A stretch of DNA of 64,000 nucleotides from Bacillus sp. HF117_J1_D (GTDB lineage Bacteria; Bacillota; Bacilli; Bacillales; Bacillaceae_C), in assembly GCA_009928435.1 (NCBI GenBank), contig JAABNQ010000008.1:16279-80278 (forward strand). Direction: 5' to 3'. The translations under genes were made by a program, and so were the position numbers. The stretch's first letter is position 1, and each line of letters opens with the position of its first letter. The notes under the pieces were generated by a model. That model was not told the origin of the DNA. It did no database searches and worked only from the letters and a program-made list of their open reading frames with translations. Positions 23,543-32,786 of the stretch are shown one piece after another.

Positions 23543-24193
23543 CTACCAATTTTCGATTTCCGGACGTTCTTTTTTCAAATTGCCCTTTTTGGATGAGCGG
23601 TTCCGCAGTTCCGCTAACACAGCCTCAAGCGGTACATTTTGATCCGCCATTAGAACAAGACAATGGTAAAAGAGGTCACCAAATTCATTGACAAGCTCCT
23701 CTTTATCTTGATTCTTAGCAGCAATGATGACTTCACCAGCTTCTTCGATCAGCTTTTTGGCAATCTTATCTGTACCTTTTTCGAATAAATAAGCAGTATA
23801 TGATCCTTCAACAGGCTCCGTTTTTCGCTCTGTTATTTCATCATCAAGAGATGCCATAACAGAAGACAAAGGCAATTCTTCATGTTCACCTTCAATTGTA
23901 TCAAAGAAGCAGGAATATTCACCTGTATGGCAAGCAGGACCCAACGGATCAACCCTCACCAGCAAAGTGTCGCCATCACAATCCGCCTGGATGGACTTAA
24001 CCCGCTGCTTGTTACCAGATGTAGCCCCTTTATTCCAATATTCCTTGCGGGATCTGGAATAAAACCACGTTTCCTTTGTTTCCAGGGTTTTGTTGAAAGC
24101 AGTTTCGTCCATATAAGCAAGCATCAGGACCTCGCCGCTCTTGTCATCAACGACAATGGCCGGAATCAGTCCTTTGGAAAAATCAGGAGTCAC
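23543..24193 (-). CDS. hisI: Bifunctional phosphoribosyl-AMP cyclohydrolase / phosphoribosyl-ATP pyrophosphatase HisIE
   Basis: A 216-residue fusion that carries out steps 2 and 3 of histidine synthesis. Residues 1-110 are the cyclohydrolase: [31 protein letters not shown], and the metal-binding region with QADCDGD and [12 protein letters not shown]. Residues about 120-216 are the pyrophosphohydrolase: [36 protein letters not shown], with its acidic Mg-binding helix pair. The start is GTG, overlapping the hisF end by 11 bases, with GGAG nine bases upstream. It is the last gene of the operon. Confidence 0.96.
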   Translation of the reverse strand: MTPDFSKGLIPAIVVDDKSGEVLMLAYMDETAFNKTLETKETWFYSRSRKEYWNKGATSGNKQRVKSIQADCDGDTLLVRVDPLGPACHTGEYSCFFDTIEGEHEELPLSSVMASLDDEITERKTEPVEGSYTAYLFEKGTDKIAKKLIEEAGEVIIAAKNQDKEELVNEFGDLFYHCLVLMADQNVPLEAVLAELRNRSSKKGNLKKERPEIENW

Positions 24194-24938
24194 TGACGTT
24201 CACTCCTCGCTCGCGGCATCGCTCTTTTACTTCAGGGATACTCACGGTATTTTCGTGAAAAATAGATGCCGCCAAGGCAGAAGCACAATCCGTCTTTTCA
24301 AATACTTCGACGATGTGGCCTAAGTTGCCACATCCGCCGGAAGCCGTAACCGGAATCGCAACCGCCTCGACTATCGCTTTTGTCAATTCCAAATCATAAC
24401 CGTCTTTCATACCGTCCCGGTCAACGCTTGTCAGTAAAATTTCACCGGCTCCCAGCTCTTCAAGCATTTTGGACCATTGCACTGCATCCAATCCAGCATC
24501 CTTCATGCCGCCATGAGTCATCACATGCCATGAGCCATCTGGGAATTGCTTAGCATCCACAGCTGCGACAATCTTTTCGGACCCAAATTTTTCTGCCGCT
24601 TCCTTAATTAGTTCAGGACGATCTACCGCAGCTGAATTGATTCCGACCTTATCTGCACCGGCATCGAGAACCCGTGAAATATCATCCAAGTTTTTAATTC
24701 CTCCGCCGACCGCAAACGGAATGGATATTTTTTCAGCTACCCTTTTCACTACATCCACCATCGTATCTCTGCCTTCTGTCGTCGCCGAGATATCAAGAAG
24801 TACCAATTCATCGGCACCATTTTCCGAATAATTAGAGGCCATCTCCACCGGGTCGCCCATTAAGCGAAGCCCTTCAAAATTAATTCCTTTCACCACTTGC
24901 CCGTCCTTTACGTCTAAACAAGGAATAATCTTCTTCAT
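24183..24938 (-). CDS. hisF: Imidazole glycerol phosphate synthase cyclase subunit HisF
   Basis: A 251-residue TIM barrel that makes imidazole glycerol phosphate and AICAR from PRFAR, using ammonia normally delivered by HisH. Catalytic Asp residues lie in [15 protein letters not shown] and [15 protein letters not shown]. Phosphate-binding loops FAVGGGIKN and VTASGGCGN are intact. AAGGAGG of its binding site lies inside the hisA end. No hisH is present in this operon, so HisF must use HisH encoded elsewhere, another ammonia donor, or free ammonia. Confidence 0.96.
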   Translation of the reverse strand: MKKIIPCLDVKDGQVVKGINFEGLRLMGDPVEMASNYSENGADELVLLDISATTEGRDTMVDVVKRVAEKISIPFAVGGGIKNLDDISRVLDAGADKVGINSAAVDRPELIKEAAEKFGSEKIVAAVDAKQFPDGSWHVMTHGGMKDAGLDAVQWSKMLEELGAGEILLTSVDRDGMKDGYDLELTKAIVEAVAIPVTASGGCGNLGHIVEVFEKTDCASALAASIFHENTVSIPEVKERCRERGVNVSDS

Positions 24939-24941
24939 TTC

Positions 24942-25640
24942 TCATGACCTCCTTAGTTTTACCGTGCCTTCATACATAGCCTTTCCGACAATGGCTTCCT
25001 CGATGCCAAGTTCTGCAACTGCATCAAGGTCCGCCTGGTTTCTAATTCCGCCTGAAGCGACAATCTTACACTCAACAGCATCATTGATCTTTTTCAACTG
25101 TTCAAGGTTCGGTCCCTGCATCGTGCCGTCCTTGGAAATATCTGTGAAAACGATCGTTTCCATCCCGAGCTCTTCCATCTTCTTAGCAAACTTGATGTAA
25201 TCCACTTCCGTCTCGGTTTCCCAACCTGAAACAGCCACTTTCTCATTGCGAGCATCGATTCCAATGACGATATTTTTCTTGTAATCCTTCAATGCTTCTT
25301 TTAAAAAATGTTCATCCTCGACTGCTGCCGTTCCGATGACAACACGCTCAGCGCCTGCCTCAACGTACGCCTTCACAGTTTCAAGGTTGCGGATCCCACC
25401 TCCAATCTGAATAGGAACAGGCGATTTTGCACAAAGCCTAGAGATCAACTCAAGCTGATCAGGCTTCCCTGAACGTGCTCCATCCAAATCAACAATATGA
25501 ATGATTTCCGCCCCATCATCAATAAAAGTTTGAAGCTGAGATTCCGGATCACTTCCCACCTGTGTTGTTTGATTGAAATCTCCCTGATAAAGCCTGACGC
25601 ATTTTCCATCAATCAAGTCCATTGCTGGTAAAATCTTCAT
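24942..25640 (-). CDS. hisA: ProFAR isomerase HisA
   Basis: A 232-residue TIM barrel that isomerises ProFAR to PRFAR, step 4 of histidine synthesis. It shows LPAMDLIDGKCVRLYQGDFNQTT, HIVDLDGARSG, IQIGGGIRN, the second catalytic Asp in VFTDISKDGTMQGPN, and KIVASGGIRN. It ends KAMYEGTVKLRRS, somewhat shorter than the usual 240-245 residues, because its last codons form the hisF binding site. AGGAGGAACC precedes the ATG. The 226-bp gap upstream is where hisH normally sits. Confidence 0.95.
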   Translation of the reverse strand: MKILPAMDLIDGKCVRLYQGDFNQTTQVGSDPESQLQTFIDDGAEIIHIVDLDGARSGKPDQLELISRLCAKSPVPIQIGGGIRNLETVKAYVEAGAERVVIGTAAVEDEHFLKEALKDYKKNIVIGIDARNEKVAVSGWETETEVDYIKFAKKMEELGMETIVFTDISKDGTMQGPNLEQLKKINDAVECKIVASGGIRNQADLDAVAELGIEEAIVGKAMYEGTVKLRRS

Positions 25641-25866
25641 AGGTTCCTCCTACAAACGTTTTGCTTATTTTTAAGAAAGTATAAAATACATTGAGCCCTC
25701 TCCCGAAATAGAATGCGGGCACAGCATATTCAAGGAAGCATATGTTTCCCTCGTCGCAAAGCTACATGAAGCATACTCAAAGATGCTTTTCACGATGTAA
25801 TTTAAATGAGCAGCTTTGCTGTGGTCGCTGAAGAACTGACTCCTCACAATACGCCTAGGGCTTTTC
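25641..25866. other. Spacer replacing hisH in the histidine operon
   Basis: Between hisB and hisA, where Bacillus operons carry hisH (about 630 bp), there are only 226 bases without an open frame. No HisH start, GxCxG elbow or HPE segment can be read in any frame. The spacer contains short repeated words: three TATGCT variants, AGCAAAGCTGC and AGCTTTGC as inverted partners, and AAGCAT/ATGCTT. It looks like an intergenic repeat rather than decayed coding sequence. Confidence 0.75.
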
Positions 25867-26454
25867 TTATTCCAACAGGCCCTTTGTTGAAAGAACCCCT
25901 TTTATATTAGGGTCAATATTGACCGCTTCTCTTAAAGCACGTCCAAGCGCTTTAAAAATCGCCTCGATTTTATGATGGGTATTTTCCCCATACAAAACCC
26001 GAGCGTGGAGCGTGATACCTGCGTTAAATGCAAATGCCTGGAAAAATTCCCTTACAAGCTCTGTATCAAAATTACCCAGTGACTGCATTTTAAAATCACC
26101 TTCAAAATGAAGGAACGGCCGACCGCTTATATCGAGCGAAACAAATCCAAGCGCATCATCCATCGGGACATAGGATGTCCCGAATCGGACGATCCCCTGC
26201 TTGTCACCAAGTGCTTCCCTAAATGCTTTTCCCAGGACAATCCCCGTATCTTCTACTGTATGATGGCTATCAATATGAAGATCGCCCTCCACTGTCGCCT
26301 TAAGTCCAAATCTGCCATGCCGCGCAAAAGCAGTCAGCATATGATCAAAAAAACCGACCCCCGTATGAATTTCAACCTCCGTCGGATCATCAAGACAAAC
26401 TGCAAGCTCTATCCTTGTTTCACTTGTCTCCCTTTTACTTGACGCTTGGCGCAT
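25867..26454 (-). CDS. hisB: Imidazoleglycerol-phosphate dehydratase HisB
   Basis: A 195-residue monofunctional dehydratase, step 6 of histidine synthesis. Its duplicated metal-binding motifs are [15 protein letters not shown] and [17 protein letters not shown] in the first half, with [20 protein letters not shown] and [28 protein letters not shown] in the second. These His and Glu residues coordinate two Mn ions. The start ATG shares a base with the hisC stop (TAATG). Confidence 0.97.
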   Translation of the reverse strand: MRQASSKRETSETRIELAVCLDDPTEVEIHTGVGFFDHMLTAFARHGRFGLKATVEGDLHIDSHHTVEDTGIVLGKAFREALGDKQGIVRFGTSYVPMDDALGFVSLDISGRPFLHFEGDFKMQSLGNFDTELVREFFQAFAFNAGITLHARVLYGENTHHKIEAIFKALGRALREAVNIDPNIKGVLSTKGLLE

Positions 26455-27512
26455 TACTTGTCACTCCAATTCATCAATGCCTCTTTCAGCTTCGCATGTT
26501 CTTCTGCAGTCCCTGCAGATATTCGGACAGCTTTGAAAGAACCTTTTCCGAAATAGCGGATTTTTATTTTTCTTTCATATAAAAATTCAGCTAAATCCTG
26601 AGCTTCTTCCATCCTCACTAAATAGAAGTTCGTGCTGCTCGGATACAGAACAGCTCCTGGCACCCTGCCGGCAAATTCTGTCATGATTTCTTCAAGCTCT
26701 GCAATTTGTGCTAGTTGCATAATTAAAAATTGGTCCAAAAGCTCAGGCTTTTTCAAAAGCTGCGTGCCCATCTGAGCGGAAACGGTATTTACGTTATATG
26801 GCGGTTTAACCGCTGTAATCCCCTCAATGATCCGATCATTGGCTATCATAAAACCAAGGCGGAGCGCCGCCATTCCAAGCGCTTTTGAAGCCGTCCTCAA
26901 AATAAGGAGGTTCTCATAATCGAGCACCTGTTTAGCAAAGGCTGACTCCCCGGCAAAGTCGATATAAGCCTCATCTAGAATAAGGAGGCCTCCCACTTGC
27001 TTCATCGCACCGATCAATGCTTCGATTTCCTCATTTTCATATAATCTGCCTGTAGGATTGTTCGGGTTGGACAAGAACAATAATTTTGGGTTCAATCGTT
27101 CGATCTCTGCCTTCATTTTATCCAACGGCAATGTGAAATCTTCGTTCAACTGGATCGATGCCACTTCTGCCCCCATGACACGGGCATTTTTTTCGTACAT
27201 GGAAAAATCGGGTTCCAATACGATGACATGATCCCCTGGATCAAGTGCATATTGGCAAATAAGCGTGATGCATTCATCCGATCCATTTCCTGCCAAAATA
27301 TTCTCGGCAGGAAAGCCGGAAAACTTGCTGTATGCCTCGATCAACGCTTCCGTACTTTCTGCCGGATAACGGTTTAACAGCGTTTGTTCTAACTCGGAAA
27401 AGTCAAGATAGGAAAGGAGGCTTGTATATGCCTCATTGTTATCAAGCCTGATTATATCAGCTTGTTCAGACGTCACTTTATAAGGAACCAACCCACGGAG
27501 TGTTTTTCTCAC
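26454..27512 (-). CDS. hisC: Histidinol-phosphate aminotransferase HisC
   Basis: A 352-residue fold-type I PLP aminotransferase, step 7 of histidine synthesis. It has [44 protein letters not shown], and the PLP-lysine segment [19 protein letters not shown]; the C-terminal YLVRMEEAQ and [18 protein letters not shown] fit substrate binding. In B. subtilis hisC lies outside the his operon, near the tryptophan genes; here it sits between hisD and hisB. The start is GTG, overlapping the hisD stop (GTGA). Confidence 0.95.
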   Translation of the reverse strand: MRKTLRGLVPYKVTSEQADIIRLDNNEAYTSLLSYLDFSELEQTLLNRYPAESTEALIEAYSKFSGFPAENILAGNGSDECITLICQYALDPGDHVIVLEPDFSMYEKNARVMGAEVASIQLNEDFTLPLDKMKAEIERLNPKLLFLSNPNNPTGRLYENEEIEALIGAMKQVGGLLILDEAYIDFAGESAFAKQVLDYENLLILRTASKALGMAALRLGFMIANDRIIEGITAVKPPYNVNTVSAQMGTQLLKKPELLDQFLIMQLAQIAELEEIMTEFAGRVPGAVLYPSSTNFYLVRMEEAQDLAEFLYERKIKIRYFGKGSFKAVRISAGTAEEHAKLKEALMNWSDK

Positions 27513-28792
27513 CGTTCCAGCCTCACTTTCACAGCACGCGCATGGCCGTCCAATTCTTCCTTCGTTGCCAAAGTTTCCACATAAGGAGCTGCATTGCGCA
27601 ATGCTTCTTCAGAGTAATAAACGTACGTAGTTTTTTTGACGAAATCATCAACGGACAGCCCTGATGAAAAACGGGCAGTTCCCACAGTCGGCAAAACATG
27701 GTTAGGTCCGGCAAAATAATCACCAACCGCTTCAGGTGTGTGGTGGCCGATAAATACCGATCCTGCATTTTTCACTTTGCTCAAATACTGCAAAGCATTT
27801 TCCGTCTGTATCTCCAAATGCTCAGGAGCAAGAGCGTTTGCCAATTCAAAGGCTTCCTCTAAAGAATTCACTAGAACAATAGCCCCTTCATTTGTCAGCG
27901 AAACTTCTGCTATCGCCTTTCTGGGAAGCTCCGCGCATTGCTTCTGCAATTCGACTATTGTCTCATCAACAAGCTGTTTGGAAGTCGTAAAAAGGAAGGA
28001 GCGCGCTCTTTCGTCATGCTCAGCCTGTGCGATTAAATCAGCAGCGACAAAAGCTGGAGTGGCTGTTTCATCAGCAATGATAGCCACTTCAGAAGGGCCC
28101 GCAATCATGTCGATGCCCACATCGCCAAACACAAGCGATTTTGCGGCAGCCACAAAAGCATTTCCCGGACCGACAATTTTATCGACGGAAGGGATTTTCT
28201 CTGTTCCATATGCAAGCGCTGCTATCGCCTGGCTTCCACCTATTTTATAGATTGTATCCACCCCAGCAATATCAGCAGCAACAGATAGCACAGCTGGAAT
28301 GGTGTCTCCTCCTCTGACAGGGGTAACCATGACGATTTTTTCCACCCCTGCAAGACTTGCCGGGATGGCGTTCATCAATACGGTGGACGGGTAGCAAGCC
28401 TTTCCGCCTGGAACATAAATACCAGCCCGTTCAATTGGACGGAAAAGCTGTCCGGAAATGATGTCATCCGTCATTTCCATCATCCGCGATTGCTGAAGCT
28501 GCTTGGAATGAAAGCTTTTGATATTGGCAGCGGCCCTTTTAAGTGACTCAATCACTTCGGAAGAGACTTCCTTCCAGGCCGCTTTTCTTTCTTCCTTTGT
28601 CACTTCCCAGTTGTCACCGCTGTATCCGTCAAATTTTTCCGTGTATTCTTGTAACGCTTCATCACCACGGGTACGGATGTCTTCCAGGATTTTTTTTACC
28701 GTTTCTAAAACTTCATCATCAAAAGGCTGCTTTTTCGTTTTGGCCGAAATGAATGTATCTTGGAACTGATTTACAGTATACGCTGGAATCAT
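27509..28792 (-). CDS. hisD: Histidinol dehydrogenase HisD
   Basis: A 427-residue Zn-dependent enzyme that oxidises histidinol to histidine with two NAD, the last steps of the pathway. Signatures include ERAGIYVPGGKACYPSTVLMNAIPA, IAGPSEVAIIADE, DLIAQAEHDERARS with the zinc-ligand Gln and His, LAPEHLEI, GHHTPEAVGDYFAGPNHVLPT with the catalytic Glu-His region, and ARFSSGLSVDDFVK. The start ATG overlaps the hisG stop (ATGA). Confidence 0.97.
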   Translation of the reverse strand: MIPAYTVNQFQDTFISAKTKKQPFDDEVLETVKKILEDIRTRGDEALQEYTEKFDGYSGDNWEVTKEERKAAWKEVSSEVIESLKRAAANIKSFHSKQLQQSRMMEMTDDIISGQLFRPIERAGIYVPGGKACYPSTVLMNAIPASLAGVEKIVMVTPVRGGDTIPAVLSVAADIAGVDTIYKIGGSQAIAALAYGTEKIPSVDKIVGPGNAFVAAAKSLVFGDVGIDMIAGPSEVAIIADETATPAFVAADLIAQAEHDERARSFLFTTSKQLVDETIVELQKQCAELPRKAIAEVSLTNEGAIVLVNSLEEAFELANALAPEHLEIQTENALQYLSKVKNAGSVFIGHHTPEAVGDYFAGPNHVLPTVGTARFSSGLSVDDFVKKTTYVYYSEEALRNAAPYVETLATKEELDGHARAVKVRLER

Positions 28793-29409
28793 ATGGCAGC
28801 CTCCTCGATACGGAATGAATCAATAAGCGGCGCCAATACAGATTTTTTCAGTTTCAAAGAATTACGGTTGGCGATGCATCTTGCGGAAATGGACATCATT
28901 TCTTCTTTTACAACAAGCCCGTTCTCTTTTAATGTACTGCCTGTTTCAACAATATCCACGATATTGTCCGCTAGACCCAAAAGCGGAGCCAACTCAACAG
29001 AGCCCTCCAGCTTGACAATGTCAACGGATTTACCGCGTTCCCTGAAATATTTCGTTGTGATGTTCGGGAACTTCGTTGCAATTCGCTGTTTGCCCAAGGA
29101 ATGGGACCCTTCAGGCTCCCCAGCTATGGCAAGACGGCATTTTCCGAATGGAAGCGGCAATAGGTCATAAACGTCCGGCTCGAATTCAAGAAGGATATCC
29201 TCCCCAACAATGCCGAGATCCGCAATGCCATGTTCAACATAAGTAGCCACGTCTACTCCCTTTGCAAAAACGGCAAAAAATTCGTCCGTTTCAATTTGAA
29301 GCTTTCTTCCTTTATCTGTCAAAGACGTAATATCGTAGCCTTTTGACTGTAAAAATGCGAGAAATTGCTTTTCCAATCTCCCTTTTGTCAGAGCGATCGT
29401 CGGTTTCAC
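28789..29409 (-). CDS. hisG: ATP phosphoribosyltransferase catalytic subunit HisG (short form)
   Basis: A 206-residue short-form enzyme carrying out the first committed step, ATP plus PRPP. It has IALTKGRLEKQFLAFL, GIADLGIVGEDILLE, FGKCRLAIAGEPE, and the PRPP loop LAPLLGLADNIVDIVETGSTLKENG. It lacks the C-terminal allosteric domain of long HisG, so it needs HisZ, encoded just upstream. The start is GTG within the hisZ stop (GTGA). Confidence 0.97.
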   Translation of the reverse strand: MKPTIALTKGRLEKQFLAFLQSKGYDITSLTDKGRKLQIETDEFFAVFAKGVDVATYVEHGIADLGIVGEDILLEFEPDVYDLLPLPFGKCRLAIAGEPEGSHSLGKQRIATKFPNITTKYFRERGKSVDIVKLEGSVELAPLLGLADNIVDIVETGSTLKENGLVVKEEMMSISARCIANRNSLKLKKSVLAPLIDSFRIEEAAI

Positions 29410-30530
29410 TTTTCCAACACCTCATATTTTCCGTCAATAAGTTTTATTTCTACTATTTTATCATAATCATCTGAATCAGCCTTCTCCGTACGGACATCGA
29501 CTATGCAATTTTCATATGATTGCCTTAACTTTTCTGCGTAAACAAGCGCATCAATGTTAGCGATGATGCAGACTTTTTCCAAAGTTGATTCTTCCTGGTA
29601 AATTTCAGCAAGAACATCTACATCGAATGCGAGGCCTGCAGCTGAAACTTGGCCTCCATACCGATCATACAGCTTATCGTAACGTCCACCGGAAAAGCAA
29701 ACAACTCCCGTTTTTTTCAAAAATCCCCTGTATAACATTCCAGAATAATAAGGAAGATTCTTCACTCTGCCAAGGTCGACAAGGATTTCGCCGCTGCCCG
29801 ATTCAGTTAGAATTTGTGCGACCTTTTTCATTTGGGCAAGCATATCAAGCAAATCTTTCCTGTCCTTCCATCGTTCCTCGTATTCAGCGATTACTTCTGT
29901 GCCACCGTATGCCTCAACGAGAGCTGCCAGTTCCTTCGCTGTTTCCTCGTCCCCATAGTGAAGCGCGATTTCGTAAACTTCATCCTGTTTTTTATCATGC
30001 ATGGCCTGGCGGAGCCGTTCCGCTTCCTCGTTCTTCAAATCAAGCCCCTGAACAAGGCTTTCATATAGTTCAGTGTGGCCAAGTTCGATGACATACTCTG
30101 TAATTCCAAGGCTTTTTAAAAAAGAGCTGGCCATCAAAAGGCTTTCGATTTCCCCCATCAATGTTGGCAAATGCAGAATCTCAATGCCGGCTTGGTGATC
30201 TTCCATACCTGGCCTGTCAGTCTTGAAGACGGACCCCTGATAAGCCCATTTCTGCGGATTGCGATCCTGCGATGACAATGCCCGAGCGATAGATGTTGTC
30301 CAATCCGGGCGAAGTACTTCAATTTCTCCTTCCGAATTGAACCATTTCAGCATATTTTGAAGGTTCATCCCCACATATTCATTTGTAAAAGTCGATGCAT
30401 ATTCAACCACTGGTGTAGAAATTTGCTCATAGCCGCGCAGCACTGCCACTTCCCTGAACTTTTCCATAACAGAAAAGCGGTTGCTAACTGCGGGCCCCAT
30501 CTCATCCCTGCTTCCTGCTGGCAAAAACAT
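29406..30530 (-). CDS. hisZ: ATP phosphoribosyltransferase regulatory subunit HisZ
   Basis: A 374-residue class II aminoacyl-tRNA synthetase-like protein (HisRS paralogue) that binds histidine and controls short-form HisG. It has motif 2-like RPDWTTSIARALSSQ, YQGSVFKTDRPGMEDHQAGIEIL, and VCFSGGRYDKLYDRYGG near the active-site position. It lacks the anticodon-binding domain and the tRNA-charging role. It is the first gene of the operon, 72 bp after a likely promoter, with GGGAAGTG before its ATG. No T-box or leader peptide is evident upstream. Confidence 0.96.
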   Translation of the reverse strand: MFLPAGSRDEMGPAVSNRFSVMEKFREVAVLRGYEQISTPVVEYASTFTNEYVGMNLQNMLKWFNSEGEIEVLRPDWTTSIARALSSQDRNPQKWAYQGSVFKTDRPGMEDHQAGIEILHLPTLMGEIESLLMASSFLKSLGITEYVIELGHTELYESLVQGLDLKNEEAERLRQAMHDKKQDEVYEIALHYGDEETAKELAALVEAYGGTEVIAEYEERWKDRKDLLDMLAQMKKVAQILTESGSGEILVDLGRVKNLPYYSGMLYRGFLKKTGVVCFSGGRYDKLYDRYGGQVSAAGLAFDVDVLAEIYQEESTLEKVCIIANIDALVYAEKLRQSYENCIVDVRTEKADSDDYDKIVEIKLIDGKYEVLEK

Positions 30531-30601
30531 AACAAGTCACTTCCCGAATTAATTATTCTTTAATTCTCTAGCGAACTAAAGGATTTCAGTAAATTGGTAT
30601 T

Positions 30602-30631
30602 ACTTTACCATAAAAAATAATTGTTCGTCAA
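30602..30631 (-). promoter_or_regulatory. Likely sigma-A promoter of the histidine operon
   Basis: On the minus strand: TTGACG, 18-bp AT-rich spacer, TAAAGT. Confidence 0.55.
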
Positions 30632-30715
30632 TTCTTATTCAGAAATAATCGTGACGGAATTGAGAAACAACCCTTCATTGGGAGGATATAATTTGGTTGG
30701 AAGCTTTATAAGAGA

Positions 30716-30750
30716 GAGCGCGCCATCGCCCAAAAGGGCTCGGCGCGCTC
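30716..30750 (-). terminator. Hairpin at the end of the oligopeptide operon
   Basis: GAGCGCGCC and GGCGCGCTC form a 9-bp GC-rich stem; CCC-AAAA-GGG adds an inner stem. It lies 16 bp after the oppF stop, with little T-tract. Confidence 0.65.
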
Positions 30751-30765
30751 CAATCTCACCTTGCA

Positions 30766-31758
30766 TTATTGATATAAGTGACACGCAGTAAAGTGACCAG
30801 GTTTCACTTCCTGCCACTCAGGCACAGCTTTAGCACATACATCCATAGCTGCCGGACAACGCGTCCGAAATACACAGCCACTTGGCGGATTAATAGGACT
30901 TGGCACATCCCCTTTGAGGATGATTCGCTCACGTCTCAATTCAGGATCAGGTATCGGAACCGATGACAGCAATGCTTTCGTGTACGGATGCAACGGGTCC
31001 TCATACAGTTCCTCACTTTCCGACAGCTCAACCATTTTTCCAAGGTACATGACAAGTATCCGGTCAGATATATATTTGACCATGGACAAGTCATGCGCGA
31101 TAAACAAGTAGGTCAAACCCATTTTGCGTTGCAAGTCCTTCAGCAGATTCACAACCTGTGCTTGGATGGAAACGTCCAATGCTGAAATGGGCTCGTCGCA
31201 CACGATGAATTTCGGGTCCAAAGCCAGTGCCCGGGCAATTCCGATCCGCTGGCGCTGCCCACCGCTAAATTCATGCGGGAAACGGCTGATATGATTGGCG
31301 TCCAATCCAACGAGCCGGAGCAGTTCCTTGATACGTTCTTTTTTCTTTTTACCGCTCATTCTATGGTGAATCGCAAACGGCTCCCCAATTATTTCTTCTA
31401 CGGTCATCCTTGGATTCAACGACGCATAGGGGTCTTGAAAGATCATTTGTATGTCTCTTCGCAGTTTGGACATTTCTCTATCATTATTAGAAAAGATATT
31501 TTTACCATTATATAAAACTTCACCAGACGTCGGCTCGTGCAATCTGAGAATGGTTCGACCAGCGGTTGATTTTCCACATCCGCTTTCGCCGACAAGGCCA
31601 ACTGTTTCACCTGGATAGATATCCAGATTTAGCCCATCAACTGCTTTCAGTTTGTTATCTTCCACTGTAAAATATTTTTTCAAATTCTTCACTTGAATCA
31701 ACGGTGAAGAAGAGGTTCCTTGGTCAGAAGAGTGTTTTTCTTTTAGTTCCGGCGTCAT
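30766..31758 (-). CDS. oppF: Oligopeptide ABC transporter ATP-binding protein OppF
   Basis: A 330-residue ATPase of the peptide/nickel importer class. Walker A is GLVGESGCGKSTAGR, signature HEFSGGQRQRIGIARALAL, Walker B FIVCDEPISALDVS, and the H-loop AHDLSMV. The C-terminal oligopeptide-transporter extension has CVFRTRCPAAMDVCA, whose cysteines fit the Fe-S or Cys cluster seen in this subfamily. It pairs with OppD to power the importer. AAAGGAGGAAGCAG precedes the ATG. The order A-B-C-D-F matches the opp operon of Bacillus. Confidence 0.93.
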   Translation of the reverse strand: MTPELKEKHSSDQGTSSSPLIQVKNLKKYFTVEDNKLKAVDGLNLDIYPGETVGLVGESGCGKSTAGRTILRLHEPTSGEVLYNGKNIFSNNDREMSKLRRDIQMIFQDPYASLNPRMTVEEIIGEPFAIHHRMSGKKKKERIKELLRLVGLDANHISRFPHEFSGGQRQRIGIARALALDPKFIVCDEPISALDVSIQAQVVNLLKDLQRKMGLTYLFIAHDLSMVKYISDRILVMYLGKMVELSESEELYEDPLHPYTKALLSSVPIPDPELRRERIILKGDVPSPINPPSGCVFRTRCPAAMDVCAKAVPEWQEVKPGHFTACHLYQ

Positions 31759-31773
31759 CTGCTTCCTCCTTTG

Positions 31774-32769
31774 TCACACACTTGCTCTCTGTTGGGCCAT
31801 AGGATGATGAAGCCAACAAGCTGCCACTTGGTTTGGACTGACTTCCTCAAGATCCGGGTCGTGCTCTTTACAGACACGCATGGCGTATTGGCATCTGGCA
31901 TAAAACGGGCATCCTTTGGGCGGATCGATTAAATCTGGCGGTGTCCCGATAATTGGAGACAGCGGCTGCTTCTTATCCATATCCAATCGCGGAATGGAAT
32001 TCAATAGTCCCATTGTGTATGGGTGCTGCGGATTAGCAAAAAGTTCCTTCACTGTTCCCGTTTCAACTACCTGCCCCGCATACATAACAACTACTCGATC
32101 AGCAACCTCCGCGACAACCCCTAGGTCATGCGTAATTAAAATAATAGATGTTCCCGTTTCCTTCTGAATTTTTTTCATCAATTCCAATATTTGCGCCTGA
32201 ATAGTTACATCAAGCGCTGTCGTAGGTTCATCTGCGATCAGCAGACGCGGATTACATGCAAGCGCCATCGCAATCATGGCTCTTTGGCGCATCCCTCCCG
32301 AAAATTCATGAGGGTATTGATAGATCCGTTTATCTGGTTGCGGAATTCCTACAAGCTTCAGCATCTCAATCGCTTTTTCAATAGCAGCCTTCTTGCTCAT
32401 GTCATTATGTTTAAGTATAGCTTCTATAATTTGGTTTCCGACCTTGCTCGTTGGATTCAAGGATGTCATCGGATCTTGGAAAATCATACTGATCTGATTC
32501 CCTCGAATACGCTGCATTTCTTTCTCAGGTACATCCAACAAATTATTTCCTTGAAATTCAATCGTTCCCTGCTTATATTTTACTGGTGGCGAAGGAAGTA
32601 GCTTCATGATGGATTTAGCCGTGACACTTTTTCCTGAGCCAGATTCTCCAACAATGGCCACTGTCTCTCCTTCTCCAACATTGAAATTGACACCCCGGAC
32701 CGCTTTTACTTCCCCAGCGTAAGTGTGAAAGGATACATGCAAATCTTTTACTTCTAGTACGTTTTTCAT
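31774..32769 (-). CDS. oppD: Oligopeptide ABC transporter ATP-binding protein OppD
   Basis: A 331-residue ATPase with Walker [16 protein letters not shown], signature [19 protein letters not shown], Walker [15 protein letters not shown], and H-loop THDLGVV. Its C-terminal extension contains [15 protein letters not shown] chose the ATG with AGAGGTGGGG eight bases upstream; an ATG at 32790 overlapping the oppC stop is an alternative. It forms a heterodimer with OppF. Confidence 0.93.
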   Translation of the reverse strand: MKNVLEVKDLHVSFHTYAGEVKAVRGVNFNVGEGETVAIVGESGSGKSVTAKSIMKLLPSPPVKYKQGTIEFQGNNLLDVPEKEMQRIRGNQISMIFQDPMTSLNPTSKVGNQIIEAILKHNDMSKKAAIEKAIEMLKLVGIPQPDKRIYQYPHEFSGGMRQRAMIAMALACNPRLLIADEPTTALDVTIQAQILELMKKIQKETGTSIILITHDLGVVAEVADRVVVMYAGQVVETGTVKELFANPQHPYTMGLLNSIPRLDMDKKQPLSPIIGTPPDLIDPPKGCPFYARCQYAMRVCKEHDPDLEEVSPNQVAACWLHHPMAQQRASV

Positions 32770-32786
32770 ACCGATCCCCACCTCTC

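Noticed and set aside
25641..25866. Pseudogene remnant of hisH
   Set aside because: None of the reading frames shows HisH motifs, and the spacer is too short. It looks non-coding rather than decayed.
29585..30091. 168-residue plus-strand open frame
   Set aside because: Antisense shadow of hisZ; composition rich in Arg/His/Pro, as expected for such shadows.
30531..30765. Possible T-box or attenuator before the his operon
   Set aside because: I looked for a T-box sequence, a His-codon leader peptide and a competing terminator; none was visible. The GC hairpin here belongs to the end of the opp operon.
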